Below are positions 1 through 11,464 of a DNA stretch of 64,000 nucleotides, piece by piece. The DNA lies in NCBI RefSeq assembly GCF_017562075.2, contig NC_054083.1, positions 2,706,773 to 2,770,772 on the forward strand. Direction: 5' to 3'. Both the position numbers and the translations under genes were made by a program. The notes under the pieces were generated by a model. That model was not told the origin of the DNA and did not search any database. It saw only the letters and a list, made by a program, of their open reading frames with translations. Source of the DNA: Anopheles merus. Taxonomy: Eukaryota; Arthropoda; Insecta; Diptera; Culicidae. Numbering within the stretch: position 1 is the first letter of the stretch; every line of letters starts with the position of its first letter.

Positions 1-25
1 AGGCCTGTCAAAATTTTATATGGAA

Positions 26-123
26 TTTGACAGATAACGTCGGAACGTCGGCGATTTCGTCGTACGACGGAATAAAAAAAAAAAAGATTTCGTCGGACGC
101 CGCATCCGATGTTATCTGTCAAA
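26..123. repeat. Short hairpin-forming inverted repeat (MITE-like)
   Basis: Positions 26-44 and 105-123 are inverted copies of a 19-bp sequence starting TTTGACAGATAAC, with one mismatch. The loop holds a poly-A run and short GTCG-rich words. The size and symmetry suggest a palindromic MITE or its remnant. No target-site duplication is evident and the family is unknown. Confidence 0.55.
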
Positions 124-283
124 CTATATGTGTGGTATTTTGAAGGAACAACAACAAACTAATTTTTCATAATCGTTAAACTATTAAAATCATCAAATAA
201 TCGTAAGATGAATCGAAAAAGCGTTTGACAGCACGTGCGATAAAATCGCACGCGACGAAGCACAGACACGGCCCTTAAGGATA

Positions 284-660
284 CTAGAACGTCGATTATC
301 CGGGCAGCTCGGGACCGGACGGTTGCCGGTTAATCGATTTGCACGGATAATCGGCCAAGAAATGTCAAATTCATATAAAAATTATAAAATTCATTAGTTT
401 TATGATTAATTCCCATTGAATTTATCGATTAATCGTTAGTAGAATATTTTGTTTATCAAGAACTAGAGGTTTAGCAACTGTTCATGAACAAAAATTAATT
501 CCGAAAATACCACTAGACGCTACAGAGCTGCACAAAAAAATGGTTGCTTACTTGACTATAGCTGCAAATTTTCGCCGCATGTTTGGGCAGCTGTCACAAT
601 TATGCGCACGGTTAAGCCGCCCGACGGTTAATCCGCCCCCGGATAATCGACGTTCTACTG
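284..660. mobile_element. Pogo/Tigger-like MITE (TA target site)
   Basis: The ends carry inverted repeats with the core TAGAACGTCGATTATCCGGG (about 285-304, inverted at about 641-659). Both ends are bordered by TA (282-283 and 661-662), as expected for Tc1/mariner/pogo insertion. Tigger/pogo-type elements often have TIRs reading ...GAACCTCGATTATCCG, which is the basis for the family call. No transposase frame is present in the 377 bp, so it is non-autonomous. Confidence 0.6.
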
Positions 661-674
661 TAGTTATACTGAAA

Positions 675-772
675 ACACCTTCAGCCTTCTGTTTATTCTT
701 ATGTCTTGCGATTCTGTGCCTTTGTTATAACTACAACGTTTTATTCAAATTGATAAAATTCGAGGTTTTACA
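675..772 (+). repeat. 98-bp dispersed repeat, copy 1
   Basis: This segment is nearly identical to 13985-14082 in the same orientation, with only a few substitutions, and ends at a shared ggttttaca. The copy at 14 kb lies about 100 bp downstream of a TATA-like sequence, so both could be ends of one LTR family. The parent element is not identified. Confidence 0.6.
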
Positions 773-1619
773 TCTCAGGAGTGGGATATGTCTTATCGCT
801 TTCACTCGCTTTCCTGTCGTAAACACCATGGTACAACATTGTGAATCGAAGAGTTTGTGTGTTCGTGTGTGAGATGACACTACCATCTGCCATCACGATG
901 GGCAAAAATGAGAAACTTCTGTGTGTGATTGTCGGTATAGACAGCAAATTCGATGTTTAGGCAACGATTTGCCTCATCCCGTCAAACATTGCGAGGGTTG
1001 CAAATGGTATCATCTGCTCGAAATCTTAAGACATTTTAAAAAATATAAATTTTTTATTCACAATTTTTTTTTCTATGTTATATGTCGAAAAGATCACTTT
1101 TTCTAAAACTAGCGGCAAAAAAACTGCCAAGGCTCGCAAGCTCTTTAATGCGAGAGCTCTGGGGCTGTGAACTTCTATGGCGCAAATCGCTGTCAATTGC
1201 ATGGCGGGATGGCTAGGCCAGATCACGCCAGATTCACCAGCTACAACGATCTCGATCCCTGCAACCCCAAAGACACCAGCCTTCCAGCACTTGCATTTTG
1301 TCTGGTCGCCATCTTGTTCATATTGAATGACAATGACGATGCCGCCATTTAGTATGAATCCGGCCGCTGGCTATTCTTTTATCATCGCTCATACTTGGAA
1401 TACTGAAAAAGCTTCGCGCATCACTTCTGTTACTGCATGTGCATCGAATGCCGTGTTGTCATCTCCTCTGATTCACCGTGTGCATTACCTTCCGCCACTT
1501 TATGGATTGACCCCGCTACCAACCTCCACCGCCGCGTCATGTTCGGGTGTTGTGGCATCGGTTGTAGCCTACTGAGCTGTTGAACTACAATCATCGTGGT
1601 GTCGTTCAGTATTCAGGTT
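773..1619. other. No gene recognised
   Basis: Only short, uninformative open frames on both strands. No transposase, reverse transcriptase or conserved host domain is recognisable. Confidence 0.5.
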
Positions 1620-1975
1620 CATCCTGATCGACATTGTCCTTATGCTTGGCTGTAACTTCTGTAAACGTTAACAAGATTTCTGGGGGAGATGCCGATCAGC
1701 GGGAGCAGTACTTACACCCACTATGAGATTGATTCAACCTTACGCATCACATAACGACATCATTCAGGGTCAGTTCTTTTTTATATCACTATCGTCCTCA
1801 TGCTTGGCTGTAACTTCCGTAAACTTCAGCAAGACTTCCGTAGGAGATGTTGGTCAGAAAAGCAGTTGTGATAGAAATTGACACCCACCTTGAAATTGAC
1901 CCAACTTCACGCATCATATGTCGACATCAATTCAGATCAACACCTTTCGATATCAACATCGTCCTCATTGCGATG
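1620..1975 (+). repeat. Degenerate ~160-bp tandem duplication
   Basis: The phrase atgcttggctgtaactt occurs at 1642 and again at 1800 (period about 158 bp). Several other stretches stay collinear between the two units (uagatg-type words, ttacgcatcacat). A third partial unit starts near 1955 with gtcctcat. The copies are clearly diverged, so the duplication is old. No coding potential is recognised. Confidence 0.5.
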
Positions 1976-2601
1976 AAGAAATGTTGTTGGTGCGGTACGG
2001 GTTCGCGTCATAGGCCTGGGGGTAGCGCTGAGTTAGAACTTTGCGATTGGCGCGGTAAACAAATCGAATTTGACCTTGCGTAACAATTGCTATCTATGTG
2101 ATGCTTCAGGTGAGGACCGGATTTCCAGTTATGCCAAACCGTGGGAACTTTCGACGTTATGCATACGTAAACTTTTCGGATTGAAGTTTTGCTGACCGGC
2201 AAGCTGATACACGGTGCGTTCGTTGAAGACAGTAGGACAGCGGTAATCGCTACTGCGGGCGTGCGTGCGTTTTCGGAAAATGTATGGAATTTGACACCCG
2301 CAGCGGCTATGCGTGCGTCTGAATCAATTTTTGTATCTGCCCACACGCCCGCAGCTGTCTGTCAAATCACTGCTGTCAAATTGAAACGTCTAGATGTAGA
2401 TACATTGTGCGGATGCCGTGTTGACACCTGCATTTCAGAAAAGTAAACATGTCGAACGACACGGAATTGCTGATCTCTTTAGTGCAACAAAAAACATGCT
2501 TGTAGTTGCACAAGGATCCGGATTGCAAAAATGTTTATCTACGGAGTAAGGAGTGGCAAGCGATTGCCAAAAAATTAAAAATTTCTGGTAAGTATAATAA
2601 C

Positions 2602-2807
2602 TTCTTCTTCTTCTTCTTTGGCTCAACAACCGATGCCGGTCAAGGCCTGCCAACCCACTTGTGGGGTTGGCTTTCAGTGACTTATTGATTTCCCCCCATA
2701 GCAGGATAGTCAGTCCTACGTATGGCGGCACGGTCTATTTGGGGCTTGAACCCATGACGGGCATGTTATTAAGTCGTACGAGTTGACGACTGTACCATGA
2801 GACCGGC
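2602..2807 (-). mobile_element. tRNA-derived SINE, copy 1 (SINE200-like size)
   Basis: On the minus strand this ~206-bp element begins agccggtctcatgg, contains a pol III B-box-like gggttcaagcccc and an A-box-like tggtacagtcg, and ends in an AAG-repeat tail. A 12-13-bp direct repeat, AAGTATAATAAC, flanks both sides, as expected for LINE-mediated retroposition. It is about 90% similar to the copy at 15084-15285. Length and structure resemble the Anopheles SINE200 class, but the name is a recollection and not verified. Confidence 0.8.
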
Positions 2808-2820
2808 TAAGTATAATAAC

Positions 2821-3663
2821 AACAGTAAGAATATCCGAAAAAAAAATCGAGTTTCTACACTCAAATTCGGAGAAGGTCGGTGATTTGTTTTGTTTCATTT
2901 GTTGGCTACGCAAAAATCACAGTTGTGCAGTGAAAAGCCAAGGCACCACCGAAAAAACAAAAGAATCGGCCGCGTCACCTTTCACTGCTTATGTTATATC
3001 TGAACAGCCTCATACAGAAAGAATACCCAGCGGTGTAAAATAGCGTTTGCTTTGTTCAATGGCTTTAGTTTATTCCGCAGTTCTCTCATAGAATCATTAA
3101 AACATTTTGCTTTGTTTCAGTTACCACATAATTAATAGTTTCTTGTTCTTTTGTTTATACACCATTTTGATTGCGAAGCGTAGTATTAGAACGGTTTTAT
3201 GTACAAATTCTCAGCAGGTATGCGTGAGTTAAAGTTTCGGACTTGGAATAAACTTTGTTAACTAGAGTTGGAAAACGTAAACATTACAGAACGTAAACAT
3301 TGCACAATGGGCAGTTTAGAACAAATTGCGGGATAAAATTATGTTTGCAGAAATTGTAAGTTTTTATCGTTTGTAGTAAAGTATTATGATAGTAAATAAC
3401 ATTTTATATGTAGTTCGCATCCATACCATCAGGTGGCGATACATAAAATAGTGGTTTAAGGGATCTTTGCTTAGTTTTATTAATGTGTTGTGTTTTTTTC
3501 TTGTATTTGTTGTTTCTAATAGTATAAACCATTTTAAAATATACTGTAATGTTCTATAATATATGAACAAAACATAATAATTTTGAATAAGATAATATTT
3601 TCTGTTTTGTATAGGACAATTGTAGCTAATTCTCATCACTTTTACTCGCAGGTAGTACAAATA
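2821..3663. other. AT-rich spacer, no gene recognised
   Basis: AT-rich sequence with frequent stops. The open frames are short and low-complexity. Confidence 0.5.
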
Positions 3664-4027
3664 CAGGCAGTCCCCGAGATACACGGTTAATGGGGACCGA
3701 AAACGACCGCAATATACCGCGTATCTCGAATTTCCGCGTAAGTCGAATCTCGTGAATTCCAGCCAAAATATCACTAATTTTCGTATAATTTTGCAAGTAG
3801 GGAGTGGTTTTCGCCACCAAATTAATTATTTGATATGTTTCTAATGAATTGAACAATTTTAAACCTTTTTAAATAGTATTTTACATTCATTCAATACGGA
3901 AATTATTTGGTATTTCACAATGGATGTGTCAAATCAGTACAATTTGCTCAAAGAACTGTCAAATTTGGATAACCGCATATCTTCGAATCCACGTATAAGA
4001 GGTACCATGTATCTCGGGGACCACCTG
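3664..4027. mobile_element. Tc1/mariner-type MITE (TA target site)
   Basis: The left end CAGGCAGTCCCCGAGATACA and the inverted right end (CAGGTGGTCCCCGAGATACA when read inward) match at about 18 of 20 positions. TA dinucleotides flank both ends (3662-3663 and 4028-4029). Near-repeats of the terminal motif also occur inside both arms (cgcgtatctcgaa; catatcttcgaat). At 364 bp with no transposase frame it is non-autonomous. Confidence 0.75.
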
Positions 4028-4029
4028 TA

Positions 4030-5540
4030 TTAAAAATTTACATACATAACTTAGGTGGATGCTATTACAAGCTCCTGACTTCTAGTTCACATTTCTAAAG
4101 ATATGAATAAAGGCATTTAAATATTTTGATAGAGCAGGTACATTGAAATAAAGTAGTTCCTAAATTCGTAATGAAAAGCAGCACATATTGTTTGTCTTTG
4201 AAGGTTAAAATTTTAAATCTGTTGTTTAACAAAAATAGAAATTACACATTTTCCTGGCCACTGATATCACACATAATTCATCCAATACTTTTCCAAGTCC
4301 TGAACTGCCTTCAGAAGGAGTTAAAAAATAAAAATCTGATGTTGTTGATTTTACAACTATCTAAAAAATCAGAATTCAACGATAGCTACAAACATAGTAT
4401 TTACTTCATTTGTAAAGTTAAACTCTGTCTTTGTTTTAGTGCGTTTAGCTACTGATATTGAACTGGCTAACAAATCAGAGGAATACAGATCATTATACAA
4501 AATGTCCTTTTGGATGCATTTTCTTTCTTGCTAAATATTCTTTACAGCACACTCCCCTCTATCCTTATATTTAGTTTGTCATGACTTTTGGGAGTTTCTT
4601 CGTCCAAAACGCCAATAGATGCTGGTGCATTCATAACGTTTTCCTGTTATGCATATAATTTTGGAATTATTTTCCTTACATCCGTCTATAATCTGGAGTA
4701 GGACCAAAAGGTATTTGGTTCTGATTTGCTTCATTAGATTTAAAAATAAAGCTAGGTTAGAATAGCAATTTACGTATTAGATAAGTACATGAGATACGTA
4801 TTACGTATTAGATAATTACATACACAGCTTCGTAATTTATTTATTTATTTTTATTTATTTGTAGAATAAATTATTTAATTTATTTTTTGTAGAATACACG
4901 AAATACGCTACACTAGGCACCTATGGAGCCGCCTAGTTACGCATGTGTCTGTTTTTTTAAAAAGTTGTTGTGGAAAAACTTCAATAAAATTCGCGTTCGC
5001 AAACTTTCGCAGAATATTTCTTCACAGATTGACAGTATATATATTACACTATCATGCGACATATATGAGACAACGCCACTCTACGCCACTTTCATGATGG
5101 CATCAAGTCAAAAATTAAAATGATGAAAATTTTCATGAAGTTTCTTCAGTTATTATCGTATATTTTTGCATAAAATTAACTTAACTAAAAATCTTTTATG
5201 TTTTTATAAAGCTGCCTAAATATCCTTTGAAAAATGGCTAAACTTATCAAAATCGGTTCATATTTGAAAAAGTTACAAAGGTTCAAAGTTTTCCAAAAAA
5301 GTGAAGATTTTTCTGCATTTTATTAACAAGTCTCAACTTTGAGAGGTCTTTTCTAGAGAACCAGAAAAGATAAAGAACTCATATTTGGTATATTTCTTAG
5401 TTTAACCCTTAGTATTAAAACCTTCTATTTGGAATTGCGCTATTACAAAGTTGATTTTTTGAATTTCATCCCGGCAAATGCCCATTGTGCATTGGGGTGA
5501 CGAGTAGTGGTTACACGCGCGAGTTGGAAAGTTGAAAAGC
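4030..5540. other. AT-rich spacer, no gene recognised
   Basis: About 1.5 kb of AT-rich sequence with dispersed short open frames and no recognisable domain, repeat boundary or RNA gene. Confidence 0.5.
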
Positions 5541-5558
5541 GTAGGCGGCGCAATTCGC

Positions 5559-5652
5559 TATAAAAAGGGATGGGCTGGCGCCGTAGGGCCTTTTTCGACG
5601 GAAATTTACTGTAGCGTTAACAATCAGTAATATTTTGGCGTGGGTTAATAAA
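5559..5652 (+). promoter_or_regulatory. TATA-like box and AATAAA, possible LTR relic
   Basis: TATAAAAAG at 5559-5567 lies in a GC-richer patch and is followed about 85 bp later by AATAAA (5647-5652). That spacing is typical of an insect LTR (promoter, short R, poly-A signal). No matching second LTR, primer-binding site or coding region was seen, so this may be a solo LTR fragment or chance. Confidence 0.25.
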
Positions 5653-6063
5653 CGCAAACGCAACTTACTTATAATATTAACACTTTTCACACACGACCTA
5701 AAAAATACTCACAGCACAATCCGAAACGCTACACCTAGTGAAATGCCAATTGCTGAATGAATTAATTTATTTTCTCATCGACAAGTGTTGGGTAGATGAG
5801 GAAAAGGGAAGGTGTGGGGGAAGTGTATCAGATTGCACCGTTGTCCGAATTATCTCATGGGGTAAATTTTGTCTATTTGCGATTTTGTTGCTAGCCGGTT
5901 AACTGCTAACGGTGCATATCGATGGTAGCTAAGCGATCGGGACCATCGATGATGTTGCCACGTTCATCGATATTTCTGATTCTTAACTCGTGCAGACCGG
6001 GATTGCTGAACAGGGATGTAAGTGCAAGGATATAAGGAATCCATGATTGCCTTTTGGTATGTA

Positions 6064-6090
6064 TACTTACTTACTTATCCGGCGCTACAA
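6064..6090 (-). repeat. RTE-type 3' tail fragment
   Basis: On the minus strand this reads ttgtagcgccggataagtaa and runs on in TAAG repeats. It matches the 3' end of the RTE element at 35.8 kb (tgtagcgccagataagtaag). Only about 27 bp are shared, so it is either an extremely 5'-truncated insertion or the tail of a SINE using the RTE machinery. Confidence 0.4.
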
Positions 6091-6408
6091 CCGCTACATT
6101 ACATGCTTGTTGACCAAGCCAAATCTTTGATACGATCAGTTATACGCATACAACAACCACCAAGTGGGCTTCGAGATTGGAAGACGACCGTATATCAATC
6201 CCGTCAATGAAACGAGCCGTGAATCCGTGAAGTGCAATGTTTATCGCATCTACAATTGAAAACGTATGCAACCGCAAAGCTAATCATAAATGTTAAGTAC
6301 TATATCATCTATTCCATATCATATTTTATCGTCATTAAAATACATTTTAAAGCGATCACGCGTCGCTCTGGCTATTCGCGATGGATGATTATTACCCCGC
6401 CCATGTCT

Positions 6409-6924
6409 TTACGATCTATTAACACGGGCATTAGAATTATTTTGAGTACTATTTGCACAAATATTCAAAACTGTATCATCAGTGTCTCGAAACGTTATGC
6501 AAATGTTATGCAGAAGGCAAACAGCTTTTATAACAATACCAACGTGTTCCGCTGTCAACTGTAATTCTGTCTTAAGGCACCGCCATTTGCTTGTGGCGAT
6601 GCCAAAAGCACATTCGATGCATCGTCTGGCCCTGCTTAATCTATAATTAAAATAGATTTGCTCTTGTGTTATGTTGTGTGCTGCATATGGACGCAACAAA
6701 TACGTTTTAAAAGGGTACCCTTGGTCTCCTAGAAAAACGTGAGGCATGTTTTCATCTGTCCCTGGCAATGGTTTGGCTTGTGGGAGCTTCAACTTCCCAG
6801 TTTCCAGCATGTTGAACATAGCTGAGCTGTTGAAAACTCCACTGTCACTGCATCTTCCATACTCTCCAACATCAATTATTGTGAATTTATAATTCGCATC
6901 GCACACACCTTGCAAATGAACCAA
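6409..6924 (-). pseudogene. PIF/Harbinger transposase fragment (DDE_4 type)
   Basis: The 171-codon frame shows the C-terminal half of a Harbinger-type DDE nuclease. An Asp-containing block reads DANYKFTIIDVG-EYGRCSD, a second block reads FLGDQGYPFKTYLLRPY, and the last block is RARRCIECAFG, where the catalytic Glu is expected. These enzymes cut and paste Harbinger elements and normally work with a Myb-like partner, which was not found here. The frame runs off its 5' side into the T-rich junction at about 6925-6935, where a CR1/jockey-like element begins, so the N-terminal half is missing. The reading frame shown has no internal stop. Strong match to the family; non-functional because truncated. 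Confidence 0.85.
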
Positions 6925-6929
6925 GAATT

Positions 6930-7943
6930 TTTTTTATTTGCCGTTCGGTAAAAGAAATAGGCGCCCAGGTCGGTTTCCAAGCCGCCCTCACCTCAGCTGT
7001 AGCAGCTATCGGCAAGCTCGTTGAGCCTATTGTCGCCGAAGTTCGCAGTGGTTTTACCCTCCTTCAAACTGCATCCACGCCTCACATTCGGAATCCTGAT
7101 CCTCGACCGGCTACTGGTAGAAAGCGGAGGCGCTTAATCGAGGATTCGTCATCTCCTGGTGCAAACAGAATTGTAAACAGTCGCGGTAACATCCTTTGTG
7201 CCGCGTCATCGCCAAACGCATACACCAATACCACGATTGCCGTCCAGCCGGCACCTACACAACCGCATGAACTGGTGGGAACCGATCCGTTATCATCACC
7301 GCTTCAAGCTGCACCTCGTGAGCCATTCACAGATAGGATCTGGATCCGCCTATCCCGCTTATCAACGGCCGTCACTGTGGAACAAGTGGTCGCTTCTGTA
7401 AAGCGTCGCCTAGCCACCGATGACGTTATAGCGTATTGCCTGCTGAGAAGAGGGGTTAGTGTGGACAGCATGAATTGGCTTTCATTCAAACTGAGAGTCC
7501 CGGCTATCCTTCGAGATGCGGCACTCACACCATCCACTTGGCCCGTCGGTATCGGTGTACGTGAGTTTTTTCCATCCCGTCAACACGACCACCAAACCTC
7601 ATCTCCTATAGCCACCCGAAACCGCTTTACAACATGCACACCAGCTACTAGTACTGATCACCGCTACACCACACGCACACCAACAACGACTCACCGTTTA
7701 GCAGCACGCACGTCTACTCCACCTGGTCTTGAAACAACATCATCACAACAGTGTCACCCCCTGGTGAATGATACTTTGGAAGCACCCAACTCAACACTTG
7801 TTTCTGGACCGCCCCAAAACCACCGCGCTTCATCTCCGCACCTGCACCAGTCTACAATCGATCGCTTTTTCTCAACTAGACGAAGTTCCGCTCATTGCAC
7901 GCAACAAACACGCCAAGCCTCATGCTCTGACAACGCAGCTTAA
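6930..7943 (+). pseudogene. Non-LTR ORF1 (5'-truncated), RNA-binding accessory protein
   Basis: The frame is open from the element's left junction to the TAA at 7941-7943 with no initiator ATG before the conserved part, so the N-terminus was lost. A basic patch GRKRRR occurs about 60 codons in. A conserved-looking block follows (RIWIRLSRLSTAVTVEQVV, then a stretch ending VGIGVREFF), resembling the C-terminal RRM-like domain of CR1/jockey ORF1 proteins. A Ser/Thr/His-rich tail completes it. No CCHC knuckles are visible. The stop TAA is directly followed by the ORF2 frame in the same register (taattgac), which may derive from a TAATG stop-start overlap with one extra T (inference). Confidence 0.65.
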
Positions 7944-10910
7944 TTGACTTACCGTACACCCGCTTTATCCAACCACCACAATGACAACGCTACCGCTGAG
8001 TATTTAAGCTGCTATTATCAAAACGTTAGAGGTTTGCGTACTAAAACAAAAGAATTTCACCTAACTGTATCGGAGGCTGACTTCGACCTTATCGCCCTCA
8101 CGGAAACTTGGCTTGTTGACAACATTCCATCTGCTCTTCTCTTCAACAACAACTTCTCTGTTTACCGCTGTGATCGCTCTCTCAGCGGCTCCGTGGTGTT
8201 TTGCTAGCCGTTTCTAACGCATACGAGTCGATAGAATTACCTTCCCGTGATCGTTCTCTCGAGTATATTTGTGTGCGCATCACCTGCAATAACACACATC
8301 TGTACATCATGGTAGTATACATTCCACCGCAGCTTAGCTCCGAGATATCGACTCTTTGCTCTCTACATGATTGTATCAGCGGCTTCACTCTCACACTGAA
8401 GCCTTCGGATCTGCTGTTTGTTATTGGCGATTTCAATCAGCCTAGCATAAGCTGGTCCACAGCTGATCCTTCGTCCTCGCCAGCATACTCATCAATCACG
8501 CACTGTGAACCAACTGCGCGCTCACTGGCCAACAACACCTTTGTGGATGGATTTAAATTTAACGGTATAGTGCAACTTAATCACATCAATAATTCGCACG
8601 GACGCATGCTTGACCTGCTCTACGCTAACAATGCTGCAGCTAAATTGTGTTCGCCTGTCTTTCCAAGTGTTGTTCCGTTTGTACCTCTTAACTCCTACCA
8701 TCCAGCGTTTGACTTCAATATACGTATTAACTCGTCGACCCGACGCAATTCGACGACTCGACAAAACTCGACGACAACCGCATTTTATCGTATTAACTTT
8801 GCTAAAGCTGACTATGTGAAACTGAACGACATGATATCAATGTTTAATAATAGCTTTCATTGTTCCAATTTTGTTTCACTTGACGAAGCAGTATGTTCAT
8901 TCTCGTCCTTCATGCTGCAAGCCTTTGTTGTATGCGTCCCAGTTCAGCGTCCTAAACCTAACCCCCCCTGGGCGGACCGCACACTCAAACGACTCAAACG
9001 TGTAAAAAGAGCTGCTTATCGTCACTACCAAACGCGCCGCTGCCAAAGATCTCGCTCGATCTACTTTGACACGCACTCTTTATACTGCAGCTATAACAGG
9101 TTTCGATATCGCAGATATTTTAGTAAAATTCAACGTAACCTCTGCAGGTGGCCTGACTCGTTTTGGCGCTTCTACAACAGCAAAACAAAATCCACGCATA
9201 CACCGAAATCCATTACGTACAAAGGAGCAACAAGTGCCAACACTAATGAAATGTGCAATCTCTTCGCGGATCGCTTCGCAGATTGCTTTTCACCGGCCAT
9301 GAATGATACCGATACCATTGATGCTGCTCTCGTCAACACTCCGGCTGGCACAATTAACATGAGCACTCCTTTCATCGACAGTGAGATCATTTTATCTGCC
9401 GTAGCGCAACTAAAGCCATCCTTCGCTCCTGGACCCGACGGAATTCCTTCTACCGTGCTGAAACGCTGTCAAACGACAGTAGCACCTATCCTTGCAAAAT
9501 TGTTCAATACATCGCTAGCCAATGGCTACTTTCCCAAAACATGGAGGAAATCTTGGATGGTTCCTATTTACAAAAAGAGCGACAGGACAGATGTCATCAA
9601 CTACCGGGGTATTACATCTTTGTGTGCAATTGCCAAGGTGTTCGAACTAGTGATATACAAAAATCTGCTACATGCATGCCGCAGCTACCTAAGCCCGTAT
9701 CAACATGGATTCGTGCCAAAAAAGTCGACTACCACGAAACTGGTTGAATTTGTAACCTATTGCACTAGTCAAATTGATGCCGGAGCTCAAGTCGATGCAA
9801 TTTATACTGATCTGAAAGCAGCATTCGACTCTCTTCCGCACGCAATTCTTCTCGCTAAACTCGATAAGCTAGGAGTTCCCAGCTCGCTCGTACAGTGGCT
9901 TAAGTCTTACCTAATTAATCGCACATACATCGTGAAAATTGATAAGCACATGTCCAAAGAAATAGTCAGCAGCTCGGGTGTGCCACAAGGAAGCAATATT
10001 GGCCCGCTATGTTGCTATGTTCATATTGTTTATCAACGATGTTACCCTCGCTTTACCTCCCGACAGTATCAGTCTGTTTGCCGACGACGCAAAAACTTTT
10101 GCGCCTATTCACAACACAGGTGATTGTACATTCCTGCAAGACTGCATCGAAATGTTCTGTTCGTGGTGCAAGCGTAATGGACTGACTATCTGCATCGAGA
10201 AATGCTACTGTGTGTCTTTTAGTCGATGCAGGAGCCCAGTGACTGGGACCTACTTCATGGACGGCACTGCAGTTAATCGACAGAATCATGCCAAAGACCT
10301 GGGCGTTCTGCTTGACTCTAGTTTGAACTTTAAACAGCATATCGATGACGTTGTAGCCAGAGGAAATCAATTACTTGGCGTGGTTATCCGGACAACTAAT
10401 GAATTCCGCAACCCCATGTGCATCAAAGCTGTGTACAACTGTATCGTTCGTTCGGTTCTGGAATATTCGTGCGTAGTCTGGAGCCCAACTACCGCTTCTT
10501 CAATTGCTCGACTTGAGGCGATTCAACGTAAGCTCACGAGATATGCCCTACGCCTACTTCCCTGGCAGGATCGCAATAATCTTCCTCCGTATGCTGCGCG
10601 GTGCCGTCTTCTAGGTCTTGAACCTCTTTCGGTTAGAAGACGCAATGCACAGTGCTCTTTCATCGCAGGATTGCTAAATGGCTCTATCGACTCATCGGCT
10701 TTGTTGCATCGAGTCGATATCTACGCACCATCCCGAATACTTAGGTCTAGAGAAACTCTACGGCTCGCTCAACCCCGTTCCAGTGCTGGTCGGTCGGACC
10801 CTATGTTCCGCATGTCGGCTGTTTTCAACACTGTTTCGGATTGCTTCGACTTCGACATCTCAACTCAGTGCTTCAAGGAACGTCTCTGGATTTTGCCGTG
10901 GCCGCAGTGA
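7944..10910 (+). pseudogene. Non-LTR ORF2: AP endonuclease and reverse transcriptase, two frameshifts
   Basis: The endonuclease starts with CYYQNVRGLRTK and LIALTETWL, continues in a second frame with VVYIPP and a DFNQP block, and leads to RT motifs PGPDGIPSTVLKR, NYRGITSL, DLKAAFDSLPH, SGVPQGSNIGP and, in a third frame, FADDAK. The RT C-terminus continues to the stop at 10910. Frameshifts sit near 8190 (in gtggtgttttgc) and near 10003-10022, between SGVPQG and FADD. The enzyme would nick target DNA and copy the element RNA (target-primed reverse transcription). The YADD-class catalytic Asp pair is preserved, but the breaks make it a pseudogene. Confidence 0.85.
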
Positions 10911-11001
10911 ATTGCGATGCAAATCTTGTTTTTGCTATTATTTATTTTTAATTGAACTGTTACATCTTAATTAGGCCATACGGCCCGTTAAAGATTAAAT
11001 A

Positions 11002-11029
<28 letters not shown>

Positions 11030-11032
<3 letters not shown>

Positions 11033-11464
11033 TAGTTTCCATTTCCTGAACAACAATAGAAGGAGATAGTGAAGGGGGAAGGTAGAGACTAACAATTGTG
11101 GATTCTATTGGTGAAGATATTTTAACGCCTATTGCGGGTATGTTGGTAAAAATATTAACAGGGTTACAGGGTATGTGTTTGGTATGCCTATGACAACGGA
11201 GTAATGCATGTTGGTTGGTGTTAGGAAAAAATGCCAGGTATAGTTATTGAATGGAGAACTTTTTAGGTTTGATATGGTCATTATTTCTTGTAAGGCGACT
11301 ATTGTTGGGTTGTAGCGGGTAATTAGAATTTTTGGTTCATCAGAGTTACGGCTCATGCTCCTAATATTCCAGGACATGGCAAACAAAGGTGTATTATTAT
11401 TTAACGGAGGATGGGAATTTGTAGAATGAATGTTTGAAGTTGTTAAAAAAGCAGATGTAGTCAT
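11030..11464 (-). pseudogene. I-like ORF2 N-terminus (AP endonuclease fragment)
   Basis: The frame begins with ATG at 11464 and shows the endonuclease signature SWNIRSM followed by IVALQEI, the first metal-binding Glu region of AP-type endonucleases. A stop near 11129 is followed by same-family sequence in a shifted frame (STIVSLYLPPSLSP) until the element is cut at 11030. All RT sequence is absent. Confidence in the endonuclease is good; the clade call rests on ORF1. Confidence 0.75.

Larger units (their letters stand above)
6930..11029 (+). mobile_element. CR1/jockey-like non-LTR retrotransposon, 5'-truncated
   Basis: The 4.1-kb element has an ORF1 lacking its start, then an ORF2 with endonuclease and reverse transcriptase, then a short 3' UTR ending in (TAA)n at about 11000-11029. 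No RNase H follows the RT. The 5' end abuts the Harbinger fragment, and the 3' end abuts the I-like ORF2 in the opposite orientation. The last ~110 bp recur at 28658-28762. The clade (CR1, jockey, Loner and so on) cannot be fixed by eye. No clear TSD was seen. Confidence 0.85.
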
